This document shows, piece after piece, positions 1-8,793 of a DNA stretch of 64,000 bases (position 1 is the stretch's first letter; each line of letters opens with the position of its first letter). The DNA lies in assembly GCF_001693735.1 (NCBI RefSeq), contig NZ_LWDV01000008.1, positions 124,001 through 188,000 on the forward strand, given 5' to 3'. Made by a program: the position numbers and the translations under genes. The notes below the pieces were generated by a model. That model saw nothing but the letters and a program-made list of their open reading frames with translations. It was not told where the DNA came from and made no database searches. The DNA is from Orenia metallireducens (GTDB lineage: Bacteria; Bacillota; Halanaerobiia; Halobacteroidales; Halobacteroidaceae).

Positions 1-56
1 TTTTAAGAATATCATTTATCAAATATTTTAATTTAGAAGTAAAGGGGATGACTTTT

Positions 57-1400
57 ATGGATTTTGAAAAGTTTAGAAGCTTTATCAAAGAGTCGGTAAT
101 TTTCAAGATGTTATCAATAGGAGCTTTAATCTTAGTATTATTAATTCCAACTGCGATGGTTACTTCATTAATTCGAGAAAGAAGCTTTAGAAAAGAGGAT
201 GCTATTAGAGAGATAACTTCAAAGTGGGGTCAGAGTCAGATCTTAGGTGGGCCTATACTTACTATTCCTTATGAAATATATTATAAGGATAGTAAAGCAG
301 AAGTTAAAACAAGGGTTAGTTATGCTCATTTTTTACCAGAAGACTTATATATTAAGGGAGAGATTAATCCTGAGGTTCGATATAGAGGGATTTATAAGGC
401 GGTATTATATACTAGCGAATTAAAGATAGAAGGTAAATTTTTAGCTCCAGATTTTGCCAAATTTAATATTAAAGAAGAGAATGTTAAGTGGGAAGAGGCT
501 TTCTTATCTTTAGGAATCTCTGATATGGTAGGAATTAAGGAACAGATTAAGATTATGTGGAATAAAGATGATTTTATTGTTGAACCAGGAACTAAGATTA
601 GAAATATCTTTGAATCAGGAGTAAATATAAGCCTTCCCTTAACTTCAGCAGGAGAGTATAATTTTGCTTTAGATTTGAACTTAAATGGAAGCCAAGAGTT
701 GAACTTTTTACCCTTTGGTAAGAAGACAGAGGTAGAGTTGAACTCTAAGTGGCAGAATCCAAACTTTAAGGGTAGCTTCTTACCTGCTAATAGAGAGGTT
801 ACTGAGAATGGATTTAAAGCAGAGTGGAAGGTATTAAACTTGAATAGAAATTATCCTCAACAGTTGTTGGAAGAAGATAGTAAGGAGATTGGTAAGAGTA
901 TTTATAAATCAGCTTTTGGTGTTAACTTACTTCTTCCTGTAGACCTTTATCAGAAGAGTAACCGTTCTATCAAGTATGCTATTATGTTCATCTTCTTAAC
1001 CTTTTTAGTATTCTTTTTTGTTGAGGTATTAAATAAGATTAATATCCATCCTATCCAATATCTATTAGTTGGATTTGCCTTGATTATATTTTATCTATTA
1101 TTACTATCACTGTCGGAGTATCTTTATTTTTGGATTGCTTACTTAATTGCTAGTATCAGTACTATTTTGTTAATCACCCTTTATGCTAAGAGTATATTTA
1201 TAAAGAATATCTTAGCAGGACTAATGGGAGGAATTTTAACACTTCTATATGCTTTTCTGTATATACTATTAGAAAGCCAAGACTTTTCACTATTAGTGGG
1301 TAGTATTGCTGTCTTTATTATTCTAGCTACTGTAATGTATTTATCAAGAAATATAGATTGGTATACAATCAGCTCTAATATGGAGGGGAGTGGGAAATAG
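57..1400 (+). CDS. creD: CreD family inner-membrane protein
   Basis: The product (447 aa) resembles CreD/YcdD-type inner-membrane proteins, whose biochemical role is poorly known; in enterobacteria CreD belongs to the CreBC regulon and affects envelope properties. A membrane segment near residues 15-38 is followed by the family-typical stretch around GPILTIPYE, a large extracytoplasmic domain to about residue 300, and five or so closely packed membrane helices ending at YLSRNIDWY, the usual C-terminus. I prefer the ATG at 57, because AAAGGGG at 41-47 abuts the upstream ATG at 48 but lies nine bases from this one. No creBC genes are visible. The 3' end touches a decayed esterase gene. Confidence 0.85.
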   Translation: MDFEKFRSFIKESVIFKMLSIGALILVLLIPTAMVTSLIRERSFRKEDAIREITSKWGQSQILGGPILTIPYEIYYKDSKAEVKTRVSYAHFLPEDLYIKGEINPEVRYRGIYKAVLYTSELKIEGKFLAPDFAKFNIKEENVKWEEAFLSLGISDMVGIKEQIKIMWNKDDFIVEPGTKIRNIFESGVNISLPLTSAGEYNFALDLNLNGSQELNFLPFGKKTEVELNSKWQNPNFKGSFLPANREVTENGFKAEWKVLNLNRNYPQQLLEEDSKEIGKSIYKSAFGVNLLLPVDLYQKSNRSIKYAIMFIFLTFLVFFFVEVLNKINIHPIQYLLVGFALIIFYLLLLSLSEYLYFWIAYLIASISTILLITLYAKSIFIKNILAGLMGGILTLLYAFLYILLESQDFSLLVGSIAVFIILATVMYLSRNIDWYTISSNMEGSGK

Positions 1401-1974
1401 GTACTAATAATGGCTATGAAGAGGTTTATAGTGTTTCTAGACCACTAATTGAGAATGGATATGCTGTTGCGATAATAGACTATAGATTATATAATGAAGC
1501 AGAGTTCTCAGCTCAGATAGAAGACTGTAAAGCTGTTGTTAGATGGCTTAGGGCTAATGGAGAGAATTATGTTTTTAATCCTGAGAAAATTGGAGTTTGG
1601 GGACGTTCAATCGGGGGGCATTTGGCATCTTTATTAGGTACAGCAGGAGATGTTAGAGGTTTTGATCTAGGTGAGTACCTAGATCATTTAAGCAAGGTAC
1701 AAGCAGTCTGTGATTTTTATGGAATGACAGATTTATTAGAGATAACAGAGGTGAATCCAATTAATTATATAAGCCTAGAAGTACCTCCTTTTTGATTGTT
1801 CATGGAGAGGCAGATATTGAGGTTTCTCTTTTGCAAAGTGAGCTATTATATAATACTTTAAAGAGATTTGATAATCAAGTGGAGTTATGTATCTTAGAGG
1901 GTGAAGGGCATACTTTTGATCTTATTAATAAAGAACTTCATCAAGATTTATATACTAAGATAATAGATTTTTGA
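1379..1974 (+). pseudogene. Alpha/beta hydrolase (esterase) remnant, N-terminus lost and frameshifted
   Basis: The reading frame from 1379 encodes YGGEWEIGT followed by a typical alpha/beta-hydrolase body, with the nucleophile elbow GRSIGG near 1608-1625. The frame is closed just upstream by TAA at 1376-1378, so the first 80-100 residues of a normal BD-FAE-type esterase are missing, and no start or ribosome site is seen. At 1789-1793 a run of five T leads to TGA at 1793-1795. One extra T would restore PPFLIVHGEAD and the rest of the domain, including the acid (GEAD) and histidine (EGHTF) regions, to the stop at 1972-1974. This is one broken gene. The homopolymer site leaves a sequencing error possible for the frameshift, but not for the missing N-terminus. 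Confidence 0.8.
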
Positions 1975-2015
1975 TAATTATTTAAGGTAATTCTTGAAGA
2001 GAAGTTTGATATACT

Positions 2016-2263
2016 ATGGAGAATTTTGTACCTTTACTTATTTTAATTACCTTACTCCCCTTTGTAGTTATATCTGAATATATAAGATTAGCAGAAAAGG
2101 GTCAGAATAAAAAGACTATAATTCTTAAAGTAATATTAAATATTTAGCAATTATTTTATTAAAGCTGTTACTTGTCCATCTGCCAGAAGAGTATGATAAA
2201 ATTCTAAATCTAATAATAATCTTAGTTGTATTCTTCAAGTACCGTAGTAAGGTGAAGAAATAG
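2016..2263 (+). pseudogene. Small membrane protein, frameshifted
   Basis: An ATG at 2016 opens 43 codons (MENFVPLLILITLLPFVVIS...) ending at TAG 2145-2147. The overlapping frame from 2138 continues with KYLAIILLKLLLVHLP and ends in a basic tail (KYRSKVKK) at TAG 2261-2263. Joined by a one-base shift in the AT-rich run 2130-2146, the two parts give a protein of about 82 residues with two or three hydrophobic segments. I do not recognise a family. No strong ribosome site precedes 2016. It may be a decayed gene or a sequencing error. Confidence 0.45.
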
Positions 2264-2299
2264 ATTAAATAACATTATTTTAAGGAGAGGAAATTAAAG

Positions 2300-2782
2300 A
2301 TGTCATGGCGAAAGATTAAGAGCACAATCACAGCAGATCCTGGAACATATATCTTAATTTTAGAAGCTAAAGAGAATAAAAGGGTTAAAGTTGGTAAACT
2401 AGGATATTTTAATATCCTAAAAGGTTATTATGCTTATGTAGGGAGTGCTTTTGGTTCTGGAGGGGTACACTCAAGGGTCAGAAGGCATAATAAGAAGTAT
2501 AAAAAACTCTATTGGCATATTGATTATTTGAGAAAGGTGACAGAGCTTATTGAGATTTGGTATACTTATGGAAGAGAGAGGTATGAACATAAGTGGGCAC
2601 AAGTACTGGAAAGTTTAGAGGATAGTTATGTTCTTTTTACTGGTTTTGGGTCGAGTGATTGTGATTGTCAAGCACATCTGTTCTACTTTAAGGAAGTACC
2701 TGATTTTAATAGTTTTTATAGAGGATTACATGAAACTTCTCAAAATAATAATGTAACAGAGTTATTGAGATTGGAATTATAA
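2300..2782 (+). CDS. DUF123 / GIY-YIG-like nuclease family protein
   Basis: The 160-residue product fits the DUF123 family, a branch of the GIY-YIG nuclease superfamily. The opening PGTYILIL corresponds to the first strand, followed by YYAYVGSAFGSGG (residues about 45-57), the RVRRH arginine segment, and WHIDYL, which is a family hallmark. The late cysteine cluster DCDCQAHLF is also typical. DNA cleavage by this branch is assumed from the superfamily and is not established. The start at 2300 has AAGGAGAGG nine bases upstream. It stands alone between a decayed gene and the TetR gene. Confidence 0.85.
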   Translation: MSWRKIKSTITADPGTYILILEAKENKRVKVGKLGYFNILKGYYAYVGSAFGSGGVHSRVRRHNKKYKKLYWHIDYLRKVTELIEIWYTYGRERYEHKWAQVLESLEDSYVLFTGFGSSDCDCQAHLFYFKEVPDFNSFYRGLHETSQNNNVTELLRLEL

Positions 2783-2848
2783 TCTAGTTAAAGGGCTTGT
2801 CTGTTAAAATATTTTATAGATTATCTTGATTTTTCTACTAATTTAGTT

Positions 2849-2884
2849 ATAATTATATAGACAATTATATAAACAATTATATAA
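2849..2884 (+). repeat. Three 12-bp tandem repeats upstream of the TetR gene
   Basis: Three head-to-tail copies of a 12-mer close to ACAATTATATAA start at 2849 (ATAATTATATAG), 2861 and 2873; the last two are identical. The array lies 10-20 bases before the ribosome site of the TetR-family gene. It could supply a promoter -10 region or a binding array, but could also be simple AT-rich repetition. Confidence 0.6.
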
Positions 2885-2912
2885 AACTTAAATTTAAAGG
2901 AGGGAGATTGTA

Positions 2913-3512
2913 ATCGATAGTAAAGAGAAGATAATCAATACTGCTTTCAAACTATTTATCTGTAAAGGATATCAAGGAACCTCCCTAAATGCTATTGCTA
3001 AAAAGTCAGGATTGACTAAAGGTGGTATTTATCATTATTTTGATAGTAAAGAGAATTTATATTATCAAGTTTTAAAGGATTTTTTTACTCCAAATGGAAT
3101 ACCTAAATGGCTAGAGAATATAGATTTAAATATAAAGGATTTGATTTGGAAAGGCTTTGAATCTCTTAAAGAGAAGAAAAAGTATATTCAAGACTTGGTA
3201 GGTTCTGATACTGATGATGCAATTTTACATTATTATACCTTTTTATATGAAGCTACTCGGAAATATCCAGAGTTTCAAAGGGCAATAGATGAATCTGATA
3301 AGCTTAAGATAGGAGTTTTAACAGCTGCTTTTAAGCAGGCACAAGAAAGAGGAGAGATTCGTCAAGATTTAGATCCAGAAGTCTTATCCTTTGAGTTAGA
3401 TGCATTATTGCAGCAGTTATCATATTTGAACTTTGTAAATCCAGGTATCAAGCAGAATCAAAATATGTTTAAGAGATTATTTGATAACTATTGGCTAAGG
3501 CTGAAAGTGTAA
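2913..3512 (+). CDS. TetR/AcrR family transcriptional regulator with a non-canonical start
   Basis: The reading frame encodes a complete TetR DNA-binding domain. It runs from IDSKEKIINTAFKLF through GTSLNAIAKKSGLTKGGIYHYF, the recognition helix with its family-typical YHYF, to a C-terminal ligand domain of about 130 residues. The first ATG, GTG or TTG in frame is a TTG at 3012, inside the helix-turn-helix, so using it would destroy the domain. A strong site AAAGGAGGG at 2896-2904 precedes in-frame ATT (2907) and ATC (2913). ATC is better spaced (about nine bases) and is used here, giving 199 aa. The gene stops 51 bases before the exporter gene it probably represses. A mutated start is the alternative. 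Confidence 0.7.
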   Translation: MDSKEKIINTAFKLFICKGYQGTSLNAIAKKSGLTKGGIYHYFDSKENLYYQVLKDFFTPNGIPKWLENIDLNIKDLIWKGFESLKEKKKYIQDLVGSDTDDAILHYYTFLYEATRKYPEFQRAIDESDKLKIGVLTAAFKQAQERGEIRQDLDPEVLSFELDALLQQLSYLNFVNPGIKQNQNMFKRLFDNYWLRLKV

Positions 3513-3529
3513 TTTTTTTATCTCAAAAA

Positions 3530-3549
3530 CATACCGACTGGTAGGTATG
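3530..3549. promoter_or_regulatory. Probable TetR-family operator
   Basis: A 20-base imperfect palindrome has half-sites CATACCGACT and, on the opposite strand, CATACCTACC. This resembles operators of QacR/AcrR-like TetR regulators (ATACC...GGTAT). It lies between the TetR gene and the MATE gene and ends three bases before the exporter's ribosome site. Repression of the exporter is inferred. Confidence 0.65.
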
Positions 3550-3563
3550 AATGGAGGGTTATG

Positions 3564-4940
3564 ATGAAAGAGAATAAGAATATAAGCAAATTGAAAGTAA
3601 TTTTAACTATAGCTTTACCGATTATAATTCAAAATATAGTAATGCATTTTCAGATTATGATTGATAGAGCTTTTCTAGGAAATCTTGAGTCTCGTTATCT
3701 AGCTGCAATTGGTAATGTCTTGATTCCTTATAATGCTCTAAATTTCTTCTTCTTTTCTGCAGCAACAGGATTGACAGTATTGGTAGCTCAGAATTACGGA
3801 AGAAAGGATTATAATAAGGTTCAGCGTTTAGGAGAGTCCTCATTCTTTTATTCTACAGTATTTTCAATAGGACTATTTTTAGTATGGGTTTTAGGAGGAA
3901 GGTGGATATTCTCACTCTTTGGAGCTGAAGGTCAGATACTTCAGGATTCAGTTACTTATGTAAGGATTTTAGCAGTCTCATTGATCTTTCTAGGAATTGA
4001 GATTTCAGCAGCATCTATCTTTCAAGGGGTAGGGATTACTCGTCCAATCATGGTCTTTGGAGTTATAAAGAGTCTAAGTAACCTCTTCTTAGATTGGGTG
4101 ATGATTTATGGTAAGTTTGGTCTACCTGCTCTAGGCTTAGAGGGTGCAGCCTTAGCTACTATGCTATCGAATATTATAGCAGCTGTTGGAATCTTTATAG
4201 CTGTGATATTTTATAGTGATTTACCCTTTAAATTCTCTAAAAGGGCTTTATTAAAACCGAACTGGAATTTATATAAGGAGACCTTAAATATAGGGATTCC
4301 TAGTGGACTTGAATCTCTTTTATGGAATATAGGGCAATTGGTAATTGTACGTTTATTAAATCAGATTGATGGGATGACTATAGGTATTTACTCACTAGTA
4401 GCAGGGATTCAATCTCTGGCATTATTTATTTATCTTGGCTTTGCTAAGGCAGCAATGACCAAGGTTGGTCAATATTGGGGTAATGAAGACTTTGAAGAGG
4501 CACGGGATATAGGATTTTATTGTCAGAGGTTATCTGTGGTAGTTACTTTAATTTTTGGGTTGATATTCTTGATATTCCCTAAGTTTCTTGCAGGTATCTT
4601 CACTTCAGACCTTAGTGTGATTGCTAGAGCAATACCATTACTCCGCTTATCAGGGCTACATATCAATCTACAGGTATTTAATGTAGTGATGGGTCATGCC
4701 ATTAGGGGTACTGGTGACACCAAATGGATGCTATATTCCCAGATATTTGGGACTATCTTTGTAGTCTCTTTGTCACCAATAATGATTTTTGGTTTCTCAT
4801 TAGGATTGATAGGAATGTATCTGACTCTAATTTTAGATGAAGGGATTAGAGGTGGAATCAATTTAATGAGATTCTATTATGAAAGGAATCCCTTTAAGGT
4901 ATGGTTGGCATTAGTTAAGGAGAATAAGGAAGTAGCGTGA
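3564..4940 (+). CDS. MATE family multidrug efflux transporter
   Basis: The protein (458 aa) has about twelve hydrophobic helices in two similar halves and the general signature of NorM/DinF-type MATE exporters. These use a Na+ or H+ gradient to expel cationic drugs and metabolites across the cytoplasmic membrane. The N-terminal LPIIIQNIVMHFQIMIDRAFLG and the later HAIRGTGDTKWM segments are typical. Of the two adjacent ATGs, 3564 is better spaced (five bases) from GGAGGG at 3553-3558. The TetR gene and palindrome directly upstream suggest substrate-induced expression. The substrate cannot be told from sequence. Confidence 0.9.
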   Translation: MKENKNISKLKVILTIALPIIIQNIVMHFQIMIDRAFLGNLESRYLAAIGNVLIPYNALNFFFFSAATGLTVLVAQNYGRKDYNKVQRLGESSFFYSTVFSIGLFLVWVLGGRWIFSLFGAEGQILQDSVTYVRILAVSLIFLGIEISAASIFQGVGITRPIMVFGVIKSLSNLFLDWVMIYGKFGLPALGLEGAALATMLSNIIAAVGIFIAVIFYSDLPFKFSKRALLKPNWNLYKETLNIGIPSGLESLLWNIGQLVIVRLLNQIDGMTIGIYSLVAGIQSLALFIYLGFAKAAMTKVGQYWGNEDFEEARDIGFYCQRLSVVVTLIFGLIFLIFPKFLAGIFTSDLSVIARAIPLLRLSGLHINLQVFNVVMGHAIRGTGDTKWMLYSQIFGTIFVVSLSPIMIFGFSLGLIGMYLTLILDEGIRGGINLMRFYYERNPFKVWLALVKENKEVA

Positions 4941-4985
4941 GTAGTGACGGGTAACGAGTAATGAGTGACAAGTAATGAAATAATG
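4938..4985 (+). repeat. Degenerate AGTGACG/AGTAACG word repeat
   Basis: About seven copies of a drifting seven-base word (AGTGACG, GTAACGA, GTAATGA, GTGACAA) fill the spacer between the MATE and GH13 genes. The same words recur at 29.3, 29.4, 41.1, 44.7, 46.7 and 63.6 kb, there mostly as hairpins. Here only one arm is present. Confidence 0.6.
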
Positions 4986-5033
4986 AAGTGATGTTCAGTA
5001 ACTAAATAAATGCTTTGATTGGAGGAATATATT

Positions 5034-6659
5034 GTGAAGAAATCAGATTGGTTTAAGGATGTAGTTGTTTATCAGATATATACTAGAAGCTTTTTTGACT
5101 CTAATGGGGATGGAGTAGGGGATATAGCAGGGGTAACTGGTAAACTTAATTATATAGAGGAACTTGGGGTAGATGTTATCTGGCTAAGCCCTTTCTGCTC
5201 CTCTCCAAATTATGATAATGGTTATGATGTATCTGATTATAGAGATATTATGAAGGAGTTTGGGACTATGGCTGATCTTGAACTATTAATTGAAGAATGC
5301 CATAAACGTGGGATTAAAGTGATGATGGATTTGGTCTTAAATCATAGCTCTGATGAGCACCCATGGTTTATTGAAGCCCGTTCTTCAAAGGATAATCCTA
5401 AGAGGGATTATTATATCTGGTCTAAGGAGCCTAATAATTGGGAGTCTTACTTTGAGGATTCAGCTTGGAGTTTTGATGAAGGTAGTGGAGAGTATTATTT
5501 ACATCACTTCTATCATAGACAGCCTGATCTAAATTGGAGTAATCCTAAGCTTAGAGAAGAGATCTATCAAATTGTTGAGTGGTGGATAGATAAGGGGATA
5601 GATGCCTTTCGCTTAGATGCTATCCATCATATTGGAAAACCAGAAGGGTTACCCGATGCTCCTAAGCCTGAACATGAATGGGGTAAAAGGAATTATCGTA
5701 ATCTTGAAGAGACTCATCATTATCTTCAAGAGCTTTATCAGAAGGTATTGATTAATTATGATGTAATGACCGTTGGTGAGACAGGAGGTACTACTCCAGA
5801 ATCCACGAGACTTTATGTAGATAAGAATAGAAATGAGCTTGATATGGTATTCCACTTTGGACATGTACATATGGAGAAGCTTGATGCACCGGTTTTAAGG
5901 AAGTATTTTAAAGAATGGTATGATTCTTTAAGTCCTAAAGGGTGGGATACAGTCTTCTTTAGTAACCATGACTTACCTCGACATGTATCTATCTTTGGTG
6001 ATGATAAAGATTACTGGGAAGAATCAGCTAAATTATTTGCTACATTAGAATTGACTATGTGGGGAACCCCCTATATCTATCAAGGTGAAGAGATTGGAAT
6101 GACTAATGTTAGATTTGATGATATTGATGAATATCAAGATCAAGCAAGTAAGAAAAGGTATGAGTGGGCACTTCAGTCTTCCAAAAATGAAGAGGAAGCT
6201 TGGGAATATTTCCTCCAATATAATAGAGATAATTCCAGGACTCCAATGCAGTGGAACAGTCAAGATCATGGAGGTTTTACTACTGGAGAACCTTGGATTA
6301 AGGTAAATCCTAATTATAAGAGAATTAATGTAGAAGAAGAGAGCCAAGACCCTGATTCTATCTTAAATTATTATAAAGAGTTGATAGCTTTACGTAAAGC
6401 TAATACTGCATTAAAGCGTGGAAACCTTGAACTTTATGGAGAGGAAGATTCTCAGATATTGGCTTATACTAGAAGAGATAAAGAAGAAGAATTTTTAATC
6501 TTATTAAATATTTCTGGGGATAGAGTAGAATATAGAGTAGATAATATTAATGAAGATTGGAAATTAGTTATAGGCAACTATGATAAGCAACCAGAATTAC
6601 TATCCCAAAATAACCGGTTTCAGCCTTGGGAAGCAAGGGTATATATAATTAACAAATAG
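5034..6659 (+). CDS. GH13 alpha-glucosidase (subfamily 31-like)
   Basis: The product (541 aa, cytoplasmic, no signal peptide) is a GH13 enzyme of the oligo-1,6-glucosidase / alpha-glucosidase / trehalose-6-phosphate hydrolase group. It hydrolyses alpha-linked glucosides from the non-reducing end. Visible landmarks are WFKDVVVYQIYTRSF at the N-terminus, the calcium loop DSNGDGVGD, region I DLVLNHSS, region II DAFRLDAIHHI with the nucleophile Asp, region III VGETGG with the acid Glu, and region IV FSNHDLPR. The residue after the nucleophile is Ala rather than the Val linked to alpha-1,6 preference, so alpha-1,4 activity is my inference. Start GTG 5034 follows GGAGG at 5021-5025; the longer TTG start at 5019 would overlap that site. 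A terminator follows. Confidence 0.88.
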   Translation: MKKSDWFKDVVVYQIYTRSFFDSNGDGVGDIAGVTGKLNYIEELGVDVIWLSPFCSSPNYDNGYDVSDYRDIMKEFGTMADLELLIEECHKRGIKVMMDLVLNHSSDEHPWFIEARSSKDNPKRDYYIWSKEPNNWESYFEDSAWSFDEGSGEYYLHHFYHRQPDLNWSNPKLREEIYQIVEWWIDKGIDAFRLDAIHHIGKPEGLPDAPKPEHEWGKRNYRNLEETHHYLQELYQKVLINYDVMTVGETGGTTPESTRLYVDKNRNELDMVFHFGHVHMEKLDAPVLRKYFKEWYDSLSPKGWDTVFFSNHDLPRHVSIFGDDKDYWEESAKLFATLELTMWGTPYIYQGEEIGMTNVRFDDIDEYQDQASKKRYEWALQSSKNEEEAWEYFLQYNRDNSRTPMQWNSQDHGGFTTGEPWIKVNPNYKRINVEEESQDPDSILNYYKELIALRKANTALKRGNLELYGEEDSQILAYTRRDKEEEFLILLNISGDRVEYRVDNINEDWKLVIGNYDKQPELLSQNNRFQPWEARVYIINK

Positions 6660-6675
6660 AAGTATGTATTAACTT

Positions 6676-6704
6676 AAAATAGCTCCTAATCAGGGGCTAT
6701 TTTA
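6676..6704 (+). terminator. Rho-independent terminator after the glucosidase gene
   Basis: AAAATAGCTCCT pairs with AGGGGCTATTTT around a four-base loop (one G-T pair), followed by TATTAGTT. It ends the glucosidase transcript. Confidence 0.75.
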
Positions 6705-6732
6705 TTAGTTTATAGCAAAATAACATAATTGA

Positions 6733-6770
6733 TAGATATTGCGATACTTTTAGAAATCACACCTCACCCT
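6733..6770. repeat. One-sided copy of the GCGACA-ended repeat element
   Basis: TAGATATTGCGATACTTTT and the adjacent TCACACCTCACCCT match the left end and first core bases of the complete element at 26.70-26.88 kb, with few differences. The copy then degenerates into a C-rich run and no right end is seen. It is a truncated relic in the 260-bp spacer before nudC. Confidence 0.7.
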
Positions 6771-6919
6771 TTCCCCCCCATTAGCCCTTAATACATTAAA
6801 ATTTAGTTAGCAAAATAATCTACTTTAATTAAAAGCTTGGCAAGGTGATTAGCAAGGAGTGGAGAAGTTATAGAATAGCTTAATAATTATAATTGTAATT
6901 AAAGAAAGGAAGATATTAT

Positions 6920-7735
6920 ATGGAATTTAAATCCTTGACAATACCTATATCTAATAAATTGGACTCAGCTTATTGGCTGTTATTTAGTGAAAATCAGATT
7001 TTGCTTAAATTTGATAATAATACACCTGCTATTCCTCATATTAATAATAGATTTGTAGATAATTTAAAACCGATTGTTACAGAGTTTTTGGGTACTTTAG
7101 ATGGAGTTCCCTGTTATGTGGGGTTGCTTGATTCACCGAATGAATTACTTAACTGTTTATCTTTTTATAGAATTAGGGAACTTTATGGAATGATAGATGA
7201 AGATTTATTCAGATTGATTGGTTATGGACATCAATTTATCAATTGGTCTCATGATAGTCAATATTGTGGTAGGTGTGGAAATCCTACAGAGAATTTAAAG
7301 AGAGAGAAGGCCAAAATCTGTAGTGAGTGTAATCAGATAATATTTCCTCGGATATCCCCAGCTATTATAGTAGCTATTACTAGAGGTAGTGAAATTTTGT
7401 TAGCCAATTCCCATCGTTTTTCAAATAAATTATATAGTGTGATTGCTGGCTTTGTAGAGCCTGGCGAGACCTTAGAAGAGTGCGTCAGAAGAGAGGTTAA
7501 AGAAGAGGTCGGTCTAGAAATTAAGAATATTGAGTATTTTGGTAGTCAGTTTTGGCCCTTTCCAGATTCTTTGATGGTAGCCTATAGGGCAGAATATGCT
7601 AGTGGAGAGATAGTAATTGATGATAAAGAGATTGCAGATGCACAATGGTTTAACGTTGATAATCTGCCCCAAATTCCAGATAAGGTCAGTATTGCTAGGT
7701 GGTTAATTGATGATTTTGTAGAGAATAATAGTTAA
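6920..7735 (+). CDS. nudC: NAD+ diphosphatase, Nudix family (NudC)
   Basis: The 271-residue protein hydrolyses NADH or NAD+ to NMN and AMP and, in E. coli, removes NAD caps from RNA. Evidence is a zinc ribbon with cysteine pairs CGRCG and CSEC (residues about 115-137) followed by the Nudix box GFVEPGETLEECVRREVKEEVG with its GX5EX7REXXEE pattern. The family motif SQFWPFPDSLM follows directly. The N-terminal 100 residues form the usual poorly conserved domain. The gene is monocistronic, and its 5' spacer holds a truncated repeat element. Confidence 0.92.
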   Translation: MEFKSLTIPISNKLDSAYWLLFSENQILLKFDNNTPAIPHINNRFVDNLKPIVTEFLGTLDGVPCYVGLLDSPNELLNCLSFYRIRELYGMIDEDLFRLIGYGHQFINWSHDSQYCGRCGNPTENLKREKAKICSECNQIIFPRISPAIIVAITRGSEILLANSHRFSNKLYSVIAGFVEPGETLEECVRREVKEEVGLEIKNIEYFGSQFWPFPDSLMVAYRAEYASGEIVIDDKEIADAQWFNVDNLPQIPDKVSIARWLIDDFVENNS

Positions 7736-7770
7736 GATGTTATATACAATATGAGAAAATTAAGGAATTA

Positions 7771-7897
7771 GCCACAGATTAACATAGATAAAACACGGAC
7801 GCCCTAAAGGAGATATTTTTATCGACTGAAGAAATATTTTTGGGATATAAAAGATTAATTTGGTTTTAATCTGTAAAGATCAGTGTATACTTGTGGC
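7771..7897. repeat. Palindromic CCACAGATTAACA-type repeat
   Basis: GCCACAGATTAACATAG near 7771 and, facing it, a diverged reverse complement ending CTTGTGGC at 7897 (with TTTTAATCTGT at 7864) form a long imperfect hairpin in the spacer between nudC and the SDR gene. Such CCACAGATTAACACAGAT words are scattered in many bacterial genomes. No coding capacity is seen. Confidence 0.55.
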
Positions 7898-7998
7898 AAA
7901 ATTGTCTTCTACTTTTCTAAAATTATTTATACTTCAAAAATATTAAAGTGATTGGATTTTTATTAACTATTTAATTAAAAGATTTAAAGGAGGTTAAG

Positions 7999-8757
7999 AT
8001 GAAGACTAAGACTGCTATTGTAACAGGTGGAGCACAGGGGATTGGTTCTGTGATAGCTATCCACCTATTAGAAGAAGGCTGTAATGTTGTAGTTTTAGAT
8101 AATGATTTAGAAGCGATTGCTGAGTTGATTGAAGATAATCAAAGATTTAGAGATAATATCTTAACTATTAAGTGTGATGTAGCCAAAGAAGATGAAATAA
8201 TTGATGCAGCAAGGCAAGTAACAGAAAGATTTAAAGAGATAGATTATATCATTAATAATGCTGCCATTGCTATCAATAAAGCTATTACAGAGTTGAGTTT
8301 TAAAGAGTGGAATCGAGTAATTGGAGTTAATTTAAGTAGTATCTTCTTAACGACTAAATATTTCTCACCATATTTCCGTAATAATCAAGGAGTTATTATT
8401 AATATGGCTTCTACTAGAGCATTTATGTCTGAGCCAGATACTCAAGCCTATAGTGCAAGTAAAGGTGGTATCTATGCTCTGACTCATTCTTTAGCAATGA
8501 GCTTGGGACCTAATATACGAGTAAATTGTATCAGTCCTGGTTGGATAGATGTCTCTAATTATCAGAAAAAGAGTGAGAGAAAGCAGGAAAAGCTATCTGA
8601 AGAAGACCATTTACAGCATCCAGCTGGTAGGGTAGGTACTCCTCAAGATATTGCATCAATGGTGGAATATCTATTATCAGCTAAGGCAGAGTTTATTACA
8701 GGACAAAACTTTGTGATTGATGGTGGAATGACTAAAAAGATGATATATGTTGAGTAG
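7999..8757 (+). CDS. SDR family NAD(P)-dependent oxidoreductase
   Basis: A classical short-chain dehydrogenase of 252 aa. It shows the cofactor loop TGGAQGIG (residues 9-16), an acidic residue at the end of the second strand (VVLDND) suggesting NAD+ preference, NNAA, the Ser of NMAST, the catalytic YSASK and the C-terminal TGQNFVIDGGM. These features place it near FabG and glucose-dehydrogenase-like SDRs. The substrate cannot be deduced. The start ATG follows AAAGGAGG. It is a single gene closed by a strong terminator. Confidence 0.88.
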   Translation: MKTKTAIVTGGAQGIGSVIAIHLLEEGCNVVVLDNDLEAIAELIEDNQRFRDNILTIKCDVAKEDEIIDAARQVTERFKEIDYIINNAAIAINKAITELSFKEWNRVIGVNLSSIFLTTKYFSPYFRNNQGVIINMASTRAFMSEPDTQAYSASKGGIYALTHSLAMSLGPNIRVNCISPGWIDVSNYQKKSERKQEKLSEEDHLQHPAGRVGTPQDIASMVEYLLSAKAEFITGQNFVIDGGMTKKMIYVE

Positions 8758-8763
8758 AAGATG

Positions 8764-8793
8764 AGAAAGAGCACGAGAAATCGTGCTCTTTCT
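8764..8793 (+). terminator. Strong hairpin terminator after the SDR gene
   Basis: A perfect 13-bp stem, AGAAAGAGCACGA with TCGTGCTCTTTCT around a GAAA tetraloop, begins seven bases after the SDR stop. The right arm is T-rich and is followed by TCTATAT. Confidence 0.85.
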
